6,269 bases of DNA from Rhizobacter sp. (GCA_025359585.1 JANYFX010000476.1:1-6269), one strand, 5' to 3'; numbered from the stretch's first letter, positions 1 through 5,706 are shown. Numbers and translations are program-made. Notes: generated by a model from the letters alone, not told the origin.

Positions 1-81
1 TGAGAACGTGGTCTGGCGCTGCGGCCAGCCGCGCATGTAGCGTTTTTCCAGGCGCTCGACGCGCAACAAAGGGTGGGTCAT
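1..81 (-). CDS. Partial CDS, N-terminus of a probable ABC transporter ATP-binding protein
   Basis: Only the first 27 codons are present; the gene runs off the left edge. The start ATG is at 81-79, one base after the TGA of the LivF-like gene. A good ribosome binding site (GGAG, minus strand 91-88) sits six bases before it, which fixes the start. The N-terminus contains LLRVERLEKRY, the pattern usual for the first beta strand of an ABC ATPase domain (hydrophobic pair, then V-x-x-L-x-K-x-Y), followed by a basic, tryptophan-containing stretch (RGWPQRQTTF). No Walker A motif is reached, so the family is an inference from this short pattern and from its place as fourth gene of an ABC operon. A third ATPase would be unusual in a Liv-type operon. 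The gene is well supported; the function is not. Confidence 0.6.
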   Translation of the reverse strand, partial: MTHPLLRVERLEKRYMRGWPQRQTTFS

Positions 82-82
82 C

Positions 83-817
83 TCAAGCTCCGAGCAGTTG
101 GCGGCGCAGGGCGGCGTTGTAGCGCAAGGCGGCGGCAGGCCCCTCGTGCACGATGCGCCCGAGGTTCATCACGCACACGCGGTCGGCGACCGCGAGCGCG
201 CTGTCGACGTTCTGTTCCACCAGCAACACGGCCACACCTTCGCGCTTCAGGCGCAAGACCGTGGCCATCACGTCTTGCACCACTTTCGGGGCCAGGCCCT
301 GGCTCGGTTCGTCGAACAGCACCAGGCCCGGCGCGCCCATCAATACGCGCGAGATCGCGACCATCTGCATCTCGCCGCCCGAGAGGTTTTCGCATTCGCG
401 CTGCATCAGGTATTCGAGCGCCGAGAAGATCTCGAAACACTCCTTCTCGCTCCAGGCCCGAAAGCGCGTGCGCTTGCGCGCGATGGCGAGGTTGCGCGCC
501 ACGGTCAGCGTGGGGAACACGCGCCGGTCGTCGGGCACCCAGCCGATGCCCATGCCGGCGATGCGGTGCGTGGGCGCGCGCGTCACGTCCTGCCCGTCGA
601 AGCAGATCTGCCCGGCGCGTGCCGGTGTCAGGCCGAGGATCGCGCGCAGCGTGGTCGTCTTGCCCGCGCCGTTGGGCCCGAGCAGCGCCAGCACTTCACC
701 CGGCGCGACCTTGAGCGACACACCGAACAGCGCCTGGCTCTCACCGTAAAACGCGCTGATGTCGTTCACCTCCAGCATCGCGGCCGACGCCGGGTCTTCT
801 TTCAGCACCGCGCTCAT
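83..817 (-). CDS. livF: LivF-like ABC transporter ATP-binding protein (HAAT/branched-chain amino acid type)
   Basis: A 244-residue nucleotide-binding subunit that would pair with the LivG-like protein at the inner membrane to power import. Visible motifs: Walker A GPNGAGKT (residues 47-54), Q-loop region WVPDDRRVFP (93-102), signature LSGGEMQM (145-152), Walker B LVLFDEPSQGLAP (165-177) and LLVEQN (198-203). An N in place of the H-loop histidine is normal for LivF. The usual VPEGRR of LivF reads VPDDRR here. Length fits the family, with about 13 extra N-terminal residues before MLEVNDI. The start at 817 is chosen because its ATG overlaps the TGA of the upstream gene as ATGA; Met14 is the alternative, and no strong Shine-Dalgarno decides between them. 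Third gene of the minus-strand operon. The substrate cannot be read from an ATPase, so the symbol marks family membership, not proven leucine transport. Confidence 0.92.
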   Translation of the reverse strand: MSAVLKEDPASAAMLEVNDISAFYGESQALFGVSLKVAPGEVLALLGPNGAGKTTTLRAILGLTPARAGQICFDGQDVTRAPTHRIAGMGIGWVPDDRRVFPTLTVARNLAIARKRTRFRAWSEKECFEIFSALEYLMQRECENLSGGEMQMVAISRVLMGAPGLVLFDEPSQGLAPKVVQDVMATVLRLKREGVAVLLVEQNVDSALAVADRVCVMNLGRIVHEGPAAALRYNAALRRQLLGA

Positions 818-1563
818 GACAGCAGCCCCAGGTTCGATCGCGCCACCCACGGGTTGGTCTTCAGCTCGGCGGGTGTGCCCTGCGCGATGACCTGGCCCCA
901 GTGGATCACGCAGATGCGGTCTGCCAGGCCGAAGAGGAAGGGCATGTCGTGCTCGATGACGACGATGGTGAGCTGGCGTTTCAGCTCCGTGATCAGCGTG
1001 GCCAGCCGCGCCGTGCCTTCGCTGCCGAGGCCTGCGGTGGGCTCGTCGAGAAACAGCAGGCGCGGTTTGGCTGCCAGCGCCACGCCGATCTCGAGCGCGC
1101 GCCGTTCGCCGTACGAGAGCCGCGCGGCAGGCACGTTTTCCTTGCCCGCCAGGCCGACGCGCGCCAGCACCTGCTCGGCCTGTGCGTGCGCAGCGTCGTC
1201 GCTGCCCAGGTCGCGCCACATCGAGAAGCCCTGCGCGCGCACCTCGGGCAGTGCCAGCATCACGTTGTAGAGCGCGGTGTCGTCGTTGAACAGGTTCATC
1301 ATCTGGAACGATCGCGACAAACCCTTGCGCGCGATCTGTCGCGGCGACAGGCCGGTGATGTCTTCACCGGCGAAATGCACGCTGCCGCCGTCGGGGCGGT
1401 AGCGGCCGGTCAGCACATTGAAGCAGGTCGTCTTGCCGGCGCCGTTGGGGCCCATGATGCCGACCAGCTCACCTTCTTCGACCGAGAGGTTCACACCTTG
1501 CAGCACGACCTGGTCGCCGAAGCGCTTTTGCAGTTGACGGGTTTCGAAGAGGGCCATGGTCAT
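814..1563 (-). CDS. livG: LivG-like ABC transporter ATP-binding protein (HAAT/branched-chain amino acid type)
   Basis: A 249-residue ATPase subunit, partner of the LivF-like protein. Visible motifs: Walker A GPNGAGKT (residues 38-45), Q-loop SRSFQMMNLF (Q87), signature LSYGERRALEI (149-159), Walker B RLLFLDEPTAGL (168-179) and H-loop IVVIEHDM (200-207). The LSYGE signature and the long segment between Q-loop and signature are typical of LivG. The start at 1563 (MTMALFETR) overlaps the permease TGA as ATGA and is preceded by AAGGTGG on the minus strand (1571-1565), a plausible ribosome binding site. The second Met at 1557 is an alternative. The reading frame stays open upstream to 2037, but that part is a shadow of the permease gene. 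The transported substrate is unknown; the locus makes an inositol-related compound worth considering. Confidence 0.93.
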   Translation of the reverse strand: MTMALFETRQLQKRFGDQVVLQGVNLSVEEGELVGIMGPNGAGKTTCFNVLTGRYRPDGGSVHFAGEDITGLSPRQIARKGLSRSFQMMNLFNDDTALYNVMLALPEVRAQGFSMWRDLGSDDAAHAQAEQVLARVGLAGKENVPAARLSYGERRALEIGVALAAKPRLLFLDEPTAGLGSEGTARLATLITELKRQLTIVVIEHDMPFLFGLADRICVIHWGQVIAQGTPAELKTNPWVARSNLGLLS

Positions 1564-2588
1564 GCCACCTTGGTTGCTGTGCTGGTGACGACCTTCGCTT
1601 GCGCGCCGCGCCGAACCGCGGCCAGCTTGCCGCGCCAGTGTTGCCACGCGCCGGCCACCCCGTCGGGCTGGAACAGCACCATCGCGATGAACAGCATGCC
1701 GTACCAGAGCAGCCAGGTCTCGGTGTAGGCACCGAGCAGGTCCCGCGCGAGGATGAAGAACAGCGCGCCGATCACCGGGCCCCAGAAGCTCACGAGCCCG
1801 CCGCCGATCAGCACCATCATCACGACGAAGCCCGAGTTCTGCAGGCTCATCACGTTCGGGTAGGCCGACTGCTGGGCCAGCGCGAACAGCCCGCCCGCCA
1901 GCCCCGCGATGCCGGCCGAGATCACGAAGGCCAGCCACTTGTACAACCAGACGTTGTGGCCGACGAAAGACGCGCGCATCTCGTTCTGCTTGACGGCGCG
2001 CAGCACCCGACCGAACGGCGAATGCACGAGCCGCCACAAGCCGACCAGCACGAGAGCGAACACGACCAGCGCGAAATAGAACAGTGCTTCGTTGCTGCGC
2101 AGGTCGATGTGAATGCCGGGCAGCGACAGCACGCTGCGCTTGATGTTGAGCAGGCCGTCTTCACCGCCGGTCAACGAGTGCCATTTGCCGGCGACGAACC
2201 AGAACAGCTGGCCGAACGCGATCGTCAACAGCGCGTAGTAGATGCCACGCCGGTGCGAGATGAAGGCCGCCACCAGTGCCCCGAACGCTGCCGCCACCAG
2301 CGTGGCGCCGAGCAGCGCAAGCAGCAAGCCGGCGCCGCCGCGCAGTTGCAACAAGCCGAGCGCGTAGGCGCCGATGCCGAAGTAGGCGCCGTGGCCGAAC
2401 GAGGGCAGGCCGGCGTAACCGAGCAGCAGGTTGTGGCCGAGCGCGAACAGCATCCAGATCATGATTTCGAGGGCGAGGTACTGGTACAGCCCCGCCTGTT
2501 TCAGCCACAGCGGCGTGCTCGCGAGCAGCAGCACGGTGACAATCATCGGCGGGGTGATCAGCTTCGCTTTGGGCGGGTCGGCAGACAT
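1560..2588 (-). CDS. livM: LivM-like branched-chain amino acid/amide ABC transporter permease
   Basis: A 342-residue integral membrane permease of the BPD_transp_2 family, rich in hydrophobic segments from about residue 10 on. Diagnostic stretches are GYAGLPSFGHGAYFGIGAYA (family core near the N-terminus), GRVLRAVKQNEMRASFVGHN followed by KWLAFVISAGIAGLAGG (the cytoplasmic EAA-like loop that docks on the ATPases) and GGGLVSFWGPVIGALFF near the C-terminus. It is the first gene of the minus-strand operon and overlaps the LivG-like gene by ATGA. The start at 2588 (MSADPPKAK) is the only ATG near the expected N-terminus. The Shine-Dalgarno is weak, and in-frame TTG codons up to 2651 would add up to 21 residues but run into the likely promoter. 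A LivH partner and a LivK binding protein are not in the window. Confidence 0.92.
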   Translation of the reverse strand: MSADPPKAKLITPPMIVTVLLLASTPLWLKQAGLYQYLALEIMIWMLFALGHNLLLGYAGLPSFGHGAYFGIGAYALGLLQLRGGAGLLLALLGATLVAAAFGALVAAFISHRRGIYYALLTIAFGQLFWFVAGKWHSLTGGEDGLLNIKRSVLSLPGIHIDLRSNEALFYFALVVFALVLVGLWRLVHSPFGRVLRAVKQNEMRASFVGHNVWLYKWLAFVISAGIAGLAGGLFALAQQSAYPNVMSLQNSGFVVMMVLIGGGLVSFWGPVIGALFFILARDLLGAYTETWLLWYGMLFIAMVLFQPDGVAGAWQHWRGKLAAVRRGAQAKVVTSTATKVA

Positions 2589-2622
2589 GGGCGGCTCATG
2601 GAAAAAAGACGGGGCTTGTTGA

Positions 2623-2651
2623 AATATATGTTCTACGCTATTCAAATGCAA
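2623..2651 (-). promoter_or_regulatory. Candidate sigma-70 promoter of the transporter operon
   Basis: On the minus strand, TTGCAT (2651-2646) and TATATT (2628-2623) are separated by exactly 17 bases. The -10 matches the consensus at five of six positions; the -35 only at TTG. A start near 2616 would give a leader of about 28 bases to the permease ATG. The region is strongly AT-rich (14 G/C in the 54 bases 2617-2670) inside GC-rich DNA. A conserved motif (2627-2636) lies between the two boxes, and a palindrome (2650-2670) touches the -35, both good places for repression. Prediction only. Confidence 0.4.
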
Positions 2652-2661
2652 GAATATTTGA
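2642..2661. repeat. Inverted repeat TCAAAT-N8-ATTTGA
   Basis: Perfect 6-base arms (2642-2647 and 2656-2661) are separated by 8 bases in the AT-rich divergent region. This dyad overlaps the larger palindrome at 2650-2670, so the two could be alternative or stacked protein sites. Copy B of the control block does not keep this dyad, which weakens it as the conserved operator. Confidence 0.4.
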
Positions 2662-2720
2662 TCTATTCTTCGATCGTCATCACGACAGGCTGCACACCGG
2701 CCGCAGGAACGACATCATGA
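2646..2720 (+). CDS. Possible 24-residue leader peptide overlapping the regulator start
   Basis: An ATG at 2646 opens a 24-codon frame beginning MQEYLIYSS and ending in a TGA (2718-2720) that overlaps the regulator's ATG (2717-2719) as ATGA. That arrangement is usual for translational coupling. Its first nine codons align without gaps to the first nine of iolC (MKERLLYSK), because both lie in the duplicated control block. No ribosome binding site precedes it, so translation would need a leaderless transcript. It could equally be a dead remnant of an iolC-like start or a chance frame inside an operator. The rest (IVITTGCTPAAGTTS) resembles nothing I recognise. Confidence 0.25.
   Translation: MQEYLIYSSIVITTGCTPAAGTTS
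2650..2670. promoter_or_regulatory. Perfect palindrome AAGAATA-N7-TATTCTT, candidate operator
   Basis: Seven-base arms (2650-2656 and 2664-2670) form a perfect inverted repeat around a 7-base spacer, about two helical turns in all, the usual shape of a site for a dimeric helix-turn-helix repressor. It lies midway between the transporter and the RpiR-type gene and touches the predicted -35 of the transporter. In copy B the equivalent bases keep AAGAA and TCTATTC but lose the outer symmetry, so only GAA...TTC is common to both. The nearest candidate binder is the adjacent regulator. Confidence 0.55.
2705..2709 (+). promoter_or_regulatory. Ribosome binding site of the RpiR-type regulator
   Basis: AGGAA sits seven bases before the ATG at 2717. 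It is a normal Shine-Dalgarno, which supports this start and contrasts with iolC, where none is seen. Confidence 0.65.
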
Positions 2721-3586
2721 AAAGAGTGCCGACATACAACGAGCTGAAAGAAACGCTGGGCCGTGTTTACCCCGACCTGCCCAAGCAGTTGCAGCGCATC
2801 GCGCGCTTCGCGCTCGACAAGCCTGACGAGCTCGCACTCGGCACGGTGGCGGTGATCGCGGCGGCGGCCGATGTGCAGCCTTCGTCGGTGATCCGCTTCT
2901 CGAATGCGCTGGGCTTCGGTGGTTTTTCCGAGATGCAGCAGGTCTTTCGCGGCCACCTGATCGAGCGCAGCAGCAGCTACCGCGAGCGCATCGACCAGCT
3001 TCGCCGCACCAGCCGCGTCAAGCCCGAGGGCGGCGGTGTCTTGCAGCAGTTCGTCGGTGACGCGGTGGCCGAGCTCGGGCAACTCGAAGAGAACGTGCAT
3101 GCGCCCGACATCGCCGCCGCCATCGCGTTGATCTGCGGTGCGAGCCGGGTGCACGTGCTGGCGCAGCGCCGCGCGTTTCCAGTCGCCTGTTACCTGGCCT
3201 ACGCGCTCGGCCAGCTCGAACTGCGCACGCATTTGATCGACGGCATGGGCGGCATGCTGGGGGAGTCGCTGCGCAGCATCGCGCAAGACGATCTGCTGAT
3301 CGTCGCGAGCTTCCAGAACTACTCGCGTGATGTGATCGAAGCGGCGGCCGCGGCAAAGGAGCGTGGTGTGGCGGTGATCGCGCTGACCGACAGCGCGTTG
3401 TCGCCGCTGAAGCCTTCGGCGCGGGTGTGCTTCGAGCTCGGCGAAGGGTCGCACCAGGCGTTTCGTTCGCTGGTCGCGCCGATGTGTCTGGCGCAGGCGC
3501 TCGTCGTCGGCGCCGGCCACAAGCTGGCCGAAGCGCCGGCGGCCAAGCCGAAGCGCGCACGCCAGAAGAGTGGCGCGAACGCCTGA
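2717..3586 (+). CDS. MurR/RpiR-family transcriptional regulator, probable regulator of inositol catabolism (IolR-like)
   Basis: A 289-residue protein with the two-part RpiR layout. An N-terminal HTH_6 DNA-binding domain covers about residues 1-80, with the helix-turn-helix around VAVIAAAADVQPSSVIRFSN (residues 44-63). A C-terminal SIS domain of about residues 115-265 should sense a phosphorylated or free sugar ligand. The first SIS loop reads HVLAQRRAFP (146-155) rather than a Gly/Ser-rich phosphosugar loop, and the second reads SFQNYSRDVIEAAAAAKERG. The tail after about residue 270 is basic and low-complexity (KPKRARQK). RpiR-type IolR proteins repress inositol genes in rhizobia, and iolC follows here 116 bases downstream on the same strand, so the same role is likely. 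The repeated control block lies just upstream of both this gene and iolC, which would allow autoregulation. Family call firm, target inferred. Confidence 0.9.
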   Translation: MKRVPTYNELKETLGRVYPDLPKQLQRIARFALDKPDELALGTVAVIAAAADVQPSSVIRFSNALGFGGFSEMQQVFRGHLIERSSSYRERIDQLRRTSRVKPEGGGVLQQFVGDAVAELGQLEENVHAPDIAAAIALICGASRVHVLAQRRAFPVACYLAYALGQLELRTHLIDGMGGMLGESLRSIAQDDLLIVASFQNYSRDVIEAAAAAKERGVAVIALTDSALSPLKPSARVCFELGEGSHQAFRSLVAPMCLAQALVVGAGHKLAEAPAAKPKRARQKSGANA

Positions 3587-3596
3587 GTTCTTCGCC

Positions 3597-3622
3597 CGAC
3601 CCCGGGTCGTTGAACGGCCGTT
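3597..3622. other. Two adjacent GC-rich palindromes after the regulator gene
   Basis: CGACCC-C-GGGTCG (3597-3609) is a perfect dyad with a one-base centre, and AACGGCCGTT (3613-3622) is a perfect 10-base palindrome three bases later. They start 11 bases after the regulator's stop codon. There is no following T-run, so this is not a standard intrinsic terminator. It may be a weak transcript-end or mRNA-stabilising structure, a protein site, or chance in GC-rich DNA. Confidence 0.3.
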
Positions 3623-3638
3623 GTCGCTGCTGCTGAAA

Positions 3639-3665
3639 ACTTGTCGCGGAACAAATGGAACAAGT
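3639..3665. repeat. Nested repeats upstream of iolC (ACTTGT/ACAAGT and two GGAACAA)
   Basis: ACTTGT (3639-3644) and ACAAGT (3660-3665) form a perfect inverted pair with 15 bases between them. Inside and across this lie two direct copies of GGAACAA (3648-3654 and 3657-3663), nine bases apart. The segment is just upstream of the candidate iolC -35, a natural position for an activator or a second repressor site. Confidence 0.4.
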
Positions 3666-3667
3666 GC

Positions 3668-3696
3668 TGGACACGATTGAACGTATGTTCTACAGT
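3668..3696 (+). promoter_or_regulatory. Candidate iolC promoter placing the transcript start at or near the ATG
   Basis: TGGACA (3668-3673, five of six to TTGACA) and TACAGT (3691-3696, four of six to TATAAT) are 17 bases apart. A start six to seven bases downstream would fall at 3703, the A of the iolC start codon, giving a leaderless or nearly leaderless message. No Shine-Dalgarno is visible before 3703, which agrees. The control block overlaps the spacer and the -10. Confidence 0.35.
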
Positions 3697-3702
3697 TGAA
3701 TC
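3675..3702. promoter_or_regulatory. Candidate operator dyad at the iolC promoter
   Basis: GATTGAAC (3675-3682) and GTTGAATC (3695-3702) are inverted with one mismatch, around a 12-base centre. Nested in it is GAAC-N4-GTTC (3679-3690), which also reads GAA-N6-TTC. From memory, the rhizobial RpiR-type IolR site was described as GGAA-N6-TTCC, so this is a plausible relative. It lies across the predicted -10 and ends at the start codon, where binding would block initiation. Confidence 0.5.
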
Positions 3703-3725
3703 ATGAAAGAACGTTTACTCTATTC
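3677..3725 (+). repeat. Control block, copy B (partner at 2619-2668), across the iolC start
   Basis: Second copy of the block described at 2619-2668, in the same orientation. TATGTTCTAC is at 3684-3693, the shared ATG is the iolC start codon, and AAGAA-N2-TTT-N2-TCTATTC runs through iolC codons 2-8. Compared with copy A it lacks one base between TTGAA and TATGTTCTAC. These codons are AT-rich (including the rare TTA) unlike the rest of iolC, consistent with selection on the DNA or on an unstructured start region. Confidence 0.75.
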
Positions 3726-5706
3726 GAAGGCGGGTGCGCCGGAGCTGGTCTGCATGGGCCGCGCTGCGGTCGACCTGTACGGCGAGCAGATCGGCGGCCG
3801 CCTCGAAGACATGCAGAGTTTCGCCAAGTACCTCGGCGGCTCGCCTTGCAACACGGCGGTCGGTGCATCGCGGCTGGGCTTGCGCGCGGCGATGCTCACG
3901 CGGGTCGGTGACGAGCACAACGGCCGCTTCGTGCGCGAGGCGCTCGCTGCCGAAAGCGTCGACGTGTCGCAGGTGCGCACCGACCCCGAGCGCCTGACCG
4001 CGCTGGTGTTCCTCGGCATCCGCGACCGTGAAACCTTTCCGCTCGTGTTCTACCGCGATCGCTGTGCCGACATGGGCCTGTGCGCCGCCGATGTCGATGC
4101 CGACTTCATCGGTTCGGCGCGGGTGCTGCTGCTTTCGGGCACGCACCTGTCGCAGCCGCAGACCTACGAGGCCTGCATGGCCGCGATCCGCGCCGCACGC
4201 GCCGCCGGCACGCGCGTCGCGCTCGACATCGACTACCGCCCGGTGTTGTGGGGCCTGACCGCACCCGGCCTCGGCGAGCAGCGCTACATCCAGTCCGACA
4301 ACGTCAGCCGGCACCTTCAGACCGTGTTGCCGCTGTGCGACCTGATCGTCGGCACTGAAGAAGAAGTGCACATCGCCGGTGGCAGCCCGGACACGCATGC
4401 GGCGCTGCGCCGCATCCGCGATCTGTCGAACGCGCTGATCGTGATGAAACGCGGGCCGATGGGCTGCGTGGCTTACCCCGCCGCGATTCCCGCGCAGCTC
4501 GACGACGGCATCAAAGGCCCGGGCTTTCCGGTCGAGGTGTTCAACGTGCTCGGCGCGGGCGACGCCTTCATGGCCGGGCTGTTGCGCGGCTGGGTGCGCG
4601 ACGAGCCGCTGCAGCATTCGCTGCGCTACGCGAACGCGTGCGGCGCGATCGTTGTGTCGCGCCACGGCTGCGCGCCGGCCATGCCGAGCTGGGACGAGCT
4701 GAGCCACTTCCTGCAACACGGTTCGCTGACCACGCGGCTGCGCGACGACGAAGCGCTGGAGCAACTGCACCGTGCCAGCACCCGCACGCGGCGCTGGCCG
4801 TCGCTCGCGGTACTCGCTTTCGACCACCGCAGCCAGCTCGAAGAACTGGCGGCCGTGCACGGCGCGGCAGCGAGCCGCATCGCCGACTTCAAGCTGCTGG
4901 TCGCACAAGCCGCCGAGCGCGGTTACCGCGCGGCGCAGCTCGCGGTGCCGGACGCGTCGGCCTTGCCCGCGCCCGGCGTGATCATCGACGACCGGCATGG
5001 CGAAGTGGCGTTGAGCCGCCTCACCGGCGCAGGCTGGTGGGTGGGCCGGCCGGTCGAGCTGCCGGGCTCGCGGCCGCTTGCTTTCGAAGCCGGTCTGAAT
5101 GTCGCGCTGGCGCTGCGCAGCTGGCCGGCCGAGCACGTCGTCAAGTGCCTGCTGGCCTACCACCCCGACGACGAACCGGCCTTGCTCGCCGCCCAGCTCG
5201 ACACGCTGGTGCAACTGGCGCAGGCCTGCCATGCCACCGGGCACGAGTTGCTGGTCGAGGTGATTCCGCCGCGTGACAAGCCCACCGACCACCACACGCT
5301 GGCGCGCGCGATGGAGCAGGTCTACGCACGCGGTGTGAACCCCGACTGGTGGAAGCTGCCGCCGCCGGCCGACGCAGCAACCTGGCAACAGATCGACGAC
5401 GTGATCCGCGCCCGCGACACACGCTGCCGTGGCGTGCTGCTGCTCGGCCTGGAAGCGAGCGAAGCGAACTTGGCGCAGGGCTTTCGTGCGGCAGCCGGCC
5501 AGCCGCTGTGCAAGGGCTTCGCGGTCGGCCGCTCGATCTTTGCCGACGCCGCCGCCGCCTGGTTCGCCGGTGAGCTGCTGGATGCCGGTGTCATCGAACA
5601 GGTGTCGCAGCGCTACCTGCGCCTGATCTTCCTGTGGTGCGAGGCGAGGGCGGGCACGCCCGAAACCGCCGCCCACGCCACTTCATTTGCAAAGACGACT
5701 TCATGA
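3703..5706 (+). CDS. iolC: IolC: 5-dehydro-2-deoxygluconokinase fused to a DUF2090 aldolase-like domain
   Basis: A 667-residue two-domain enzyme of myo-inositol catabolism. The PfkB/ribokinase-type kinase (about residues 14-345) phosphorylates 5-dehydro-2-deoxy-D-gluconate with ATP. Visible are CMGRAAVDLYGEQIGGRLED at the N-terminus, substrate-site GGSPCN (45-50), DIDYRPVLWG (175-184) and the anion-hole/catalytic GAGDAF with base Asp287. The C-terminal DUF2090 domain (about 360-650) begins with WPSLAVLAFDHRSQ (365-378). It belongs to the class I aldolase-like families, and in such fusions is thought to cleave the phosphorylated product to dihydroxyacetone phosphate and malonate semialdehyde, the IolJ step. 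Fused IolC proteins of this length are common in proteobacteria. The start at 3703 has no Shine-Dalgarno; the next Met (residue 18) lies inside the conserved kinase start, so 3703 is preferred. The stop overlaps the next gene as ATGA. Kinase call firm; aldolase activity inferred. Confidence 0.95.
   Translation: MKERLLYSKAGAPELVCMGRAAVDLYGEQIGGRLEDMQSFAKYLGGSPCNTAVGASRLGLRAAMLTRVGDEHNGRFVREALAAESVDVSQVRTDPERLTALVFLGIRDRETFPLVFYRDRCADMGLCAADVDADFIGSARVLLLSGTHLSQPQTYEACMAAIRAARAAGTRVALDIDYRPVLWGLTAPGLGEQRYIQSDNVSRHLQTVLPLCDLIVGTEEEVHIAGGSPDTHAALRRIRDLSNALIVMKRGPMGCVAYPAAIPAQLDDGIKGPGFPVEVFNVLGAGDAFMAGLLRGWVRDEPLQHSLRYANACGAIVVSRHGCAPAMPSWDELSHFLQHGSLTTRLRDDEALEQLHRASTRTRRWPSLAVLAFDHRSQLEELAAVHGAAASRIADFKLLVAQAAERGYRAAQLAVPDASALPAPGVIIDDRHGEVALSRLTGAGWWVGRPVELPGSRPLAFEAGLNVALALRSWPAEHVVKCLLAYHPDDEPALLAAQLDTLVQLAQACHATGHELLVEVIPPRDKPTDHHTLARAMEQVYARGVNPDWWKLPPPADAATWQQIDDVIRARDTRCRGVLLLGLEASEANLAQGFRAAAGQPLCKGFAVGRSIFADAAAAWFAGELLDAGVIEQVSQRYLRLIFLWCEARAGTPETAAHATSFAKTTS

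Larger units (their letters stand above)
2619..2668 (+). repeat. Control block, copy A (partner at 3677-3725)
   Basis: This 50-base segment aligns to 3677-3725 with one gap and 34 identical columns. Fully shared parts, in order: TTGAA, TATGTTCTAC (2627-2636), ATG (2646-2648), AAGAA (2650-2654), TTT (2657-2659) and TCTATTC (2662-2668). The distance from TATGTTCTAC to CTATTC is 36 bases in both copies. Copy A lies between the transporter and the regulator; copy B covers the iolC promoter and start codon. The best reading is a duplicated operator/promoter module bound by the adjacent RpiR-type protein. A relic of a duplicated iolC 5' end would look the same. Confidence 0.75.

Noticed and set aside
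73..714. 213-codon plus-strand frame at the left edge
   Set aside because: Arg/Ala/Pro/Ser-rich translation antisense to the LivF-like gene; no domain recognised.
818..1219. Upstream extension of the LivF-like frame
   Set aside because: It is Arg/Ala/Gly-rich shadow sequence of the LivG-like gene; the ATGA overlap at 817 gives a natural start.
2589..2651. N-terminal extension of the permease to a TTG at 2651
   Set aside because: The added residues do not look like a LivM N-terminus and would cover the predicted promoter; the ATG at 2588 gives the usual length.
1599..2720. 373-codon plus-strand frame opposite the permease gene
   Set aside because: Low-complexity composition and antisense to a well-supported LivM-like gene. 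Only its last 24 codons, from 2646, are discussed as a possible leader peptide.
3597..3622. Intrinsic terminator between the regulator and iolC
   Set aside because: Palindromes are present, but the centre of the first is too tight for a normal hairpin loop and no T-run follows.
3715..5676. 653-codon open frame on the minus strand opposite iolC
   Set aside because: It is antisense to a gene with clear kinase motifs, has no recognisable domain and is rich in Arg, Ala, Gln and His, as expected from a GC-rich shadow frame.
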